Source: Aquimarina brevivitae (GTDB taxonomy: Bacteria; Bacteroidota; Bacteroidia; Flavobacteriales; Flavobacteriaceae). Taken from it: a DNA stretch of 64,000 nucleotides. The stretch covers positions 372,001 through 436,000 of the forward strand of contig NZ_SGXE01000001.1 of NCBI RefSeq assembly GCF_004216895.1. Reading direction: 5' to 3'. Positions 63,421 to 64,000 of the stretch are shown here, one piece after another (position 1 is the first letter of the stretch; the number at the start of each line of letters is the position of its first letter). The position numbers and the translations under genes are program-made. Under the pieces are notes generated by a model. That model was not told where the DNA came from. It was given only the letters and a program-made list of their open reading frames with translations, and did no database searches.

Positions 63421-64000
63421 ATGCCCCCTGGACATCTTTTACTTACGTTATGTTTTACCTGCACCGTTACACTGCTAAGTGGACAAACGATCAACTCGCG
63501 CGTGGTAGATCAAAACACCAACGAACCCGTTCCCTATGCTACTATAATACTATCCGAAGATCAGGGGATTATTGCTAATGAAGAAGGAAAGTTCAGTTTT
63601 GTACTCACAGAACTCAAAACTACTACCGACTCCATCTATATTTCTTCTATGGGCTACGAAAAACTGGCTATTGCTCTAAAGCAACCGATTGACAGCATCC
63701 TGTATATAGCTCCCAAAGAAATTGAACTTAAAGGCATTTATCTATCCAACAAAAAATTAGATATCGATGAAATTATGGATCGGGTCGAAGAAGGATTAGC
63801 GACACATTATGATTTTGAACTGTCCAGAAAGAAACTCTTTTTTCGACAAACGAATAAGAACAATATCGACCGACTGCAGCTAAAGTTTAAGGAATCCACC
63901 ATCGAAGAACTTAACAAGGCTCTTATCGATAGTATCGGAAACTCTATTCCTAAGCGTTCCACCTTTTATTTAGAAGCCTTGTGCAACTTTTATGGCAATA
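63421..64000 (+). CDS. Paralog of the 61318 protein, cut by the window end
   Basis: 193 residues visible, 3' end outside the window. ATG at 63421, signal peptide to SGQ (about 20). It repeats the plan of the previous gene: YATIILSEDQGIIANEEGKF, IYISSMGYEKLAIALKQP, LFFRQTNKNNID and STIEELNKALIDSI line up with matching pieces there. A tandem duplication with clear divergence. Confidence 0.85.
   Translation, partial: MPPGHLLLTLCFTCTVTLLSGQTINSRVVDQNTNEPVPYATIILSEDQGIIANEEGKFSFVLTELKTTTDSIYISSMGYEKLAIALKQPIDSILYIAPKEIELKGIYLSNKKLDIDEIMDRVEEGLATHYDFELSRKKLFFRQTNKNNIDRLQLKFKESTIEELNKALIDSIGNSIPKRSTFYLEALCNFYGN

Overview
The window comes from a Bacteroidota genome, most likely a Flavobacteriaceae species (genus not resolved). 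The evidence is AT-rich DNA, promoters of the Bacteroidota type (TTTG about 18-20 bases before TAnnTTTG), almost no Shine-Dalgarno sites, many lipoproteins, a TonB receptor with a carboxypeptidase-like N-terminal domain, PorZ of the type IX secretion system (T9SS), and a large peptidase with a T9SS C-terminal sorting domain.

Layout. 1-1000: the 3' part of rseP, then tRNA-Asn with its promoter, two terminators and an 18-base copy of the tRNA 3' end. 1159-5125: a TPR/beta-barrel protein (YaiO type) converging on a three-gene operon (pseudo-receiver, HEAT-repeat protein, processive GT2 glycosyltransferase) that looks like a polysaccharide synthesis and export unit. 5306-23191: mostly housekeeping and small transport genes, including an SSS symporter, a TonB receptor-recO-porZ run, gdhA, a Cys/Met PLP enzyme, a DMT transporter, a thioesterase and a YheT hydrolase. 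23356-27195: a 1279-residue secreted S8 peptidase. 27401-37327: small envelope proteins, a frameshifted membrane gene, a DoxX-like protein set between two copies of an exonuclease 3' end, a repair methyltransferase, a CNNM/CBS protein, cytochrome c, TerB and hemB. 37968-42445: an ABC ATPase and a permease fused to an M1 aminopeptidase.

43241-53394 is an accessory block on the minus strand. It holds an XRE/DUF4870 regulator, thioredoxin-like proteins, a C39 peptidase ABC exporter, a three-gene ABC transporter, a 70-residue double-glycine peptide with a Gly/Ala-rich two-cysteine core, an ECF-type sigma factor and a 48-residue membrane peptide. This reads as a class II bacteriocin-like production and self-protection locus.

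53655-61206 is a second, very AT-rich block on the plus strand. It holds a TPR/TM/AraC regulator, a 57-residue precursor peptide with a CFB-type GGG leader, a secreted S9 prolyl oligopeptidase, a DinB fusion and an S8 peptidase. An N-terminal module of about 185 residues is shared by the DinB fusion, this S8 peptidase and the distant DoxX-like protein. This block and its shared module are the best candidates for an undescribed system.

The window ends in two paralogous carboxypeptidase-regulatory-like secreted proteins separated by one of three copies of a 221-222 bp dispersed repeat. No CRISPR array, transposase or replication origin was seen.
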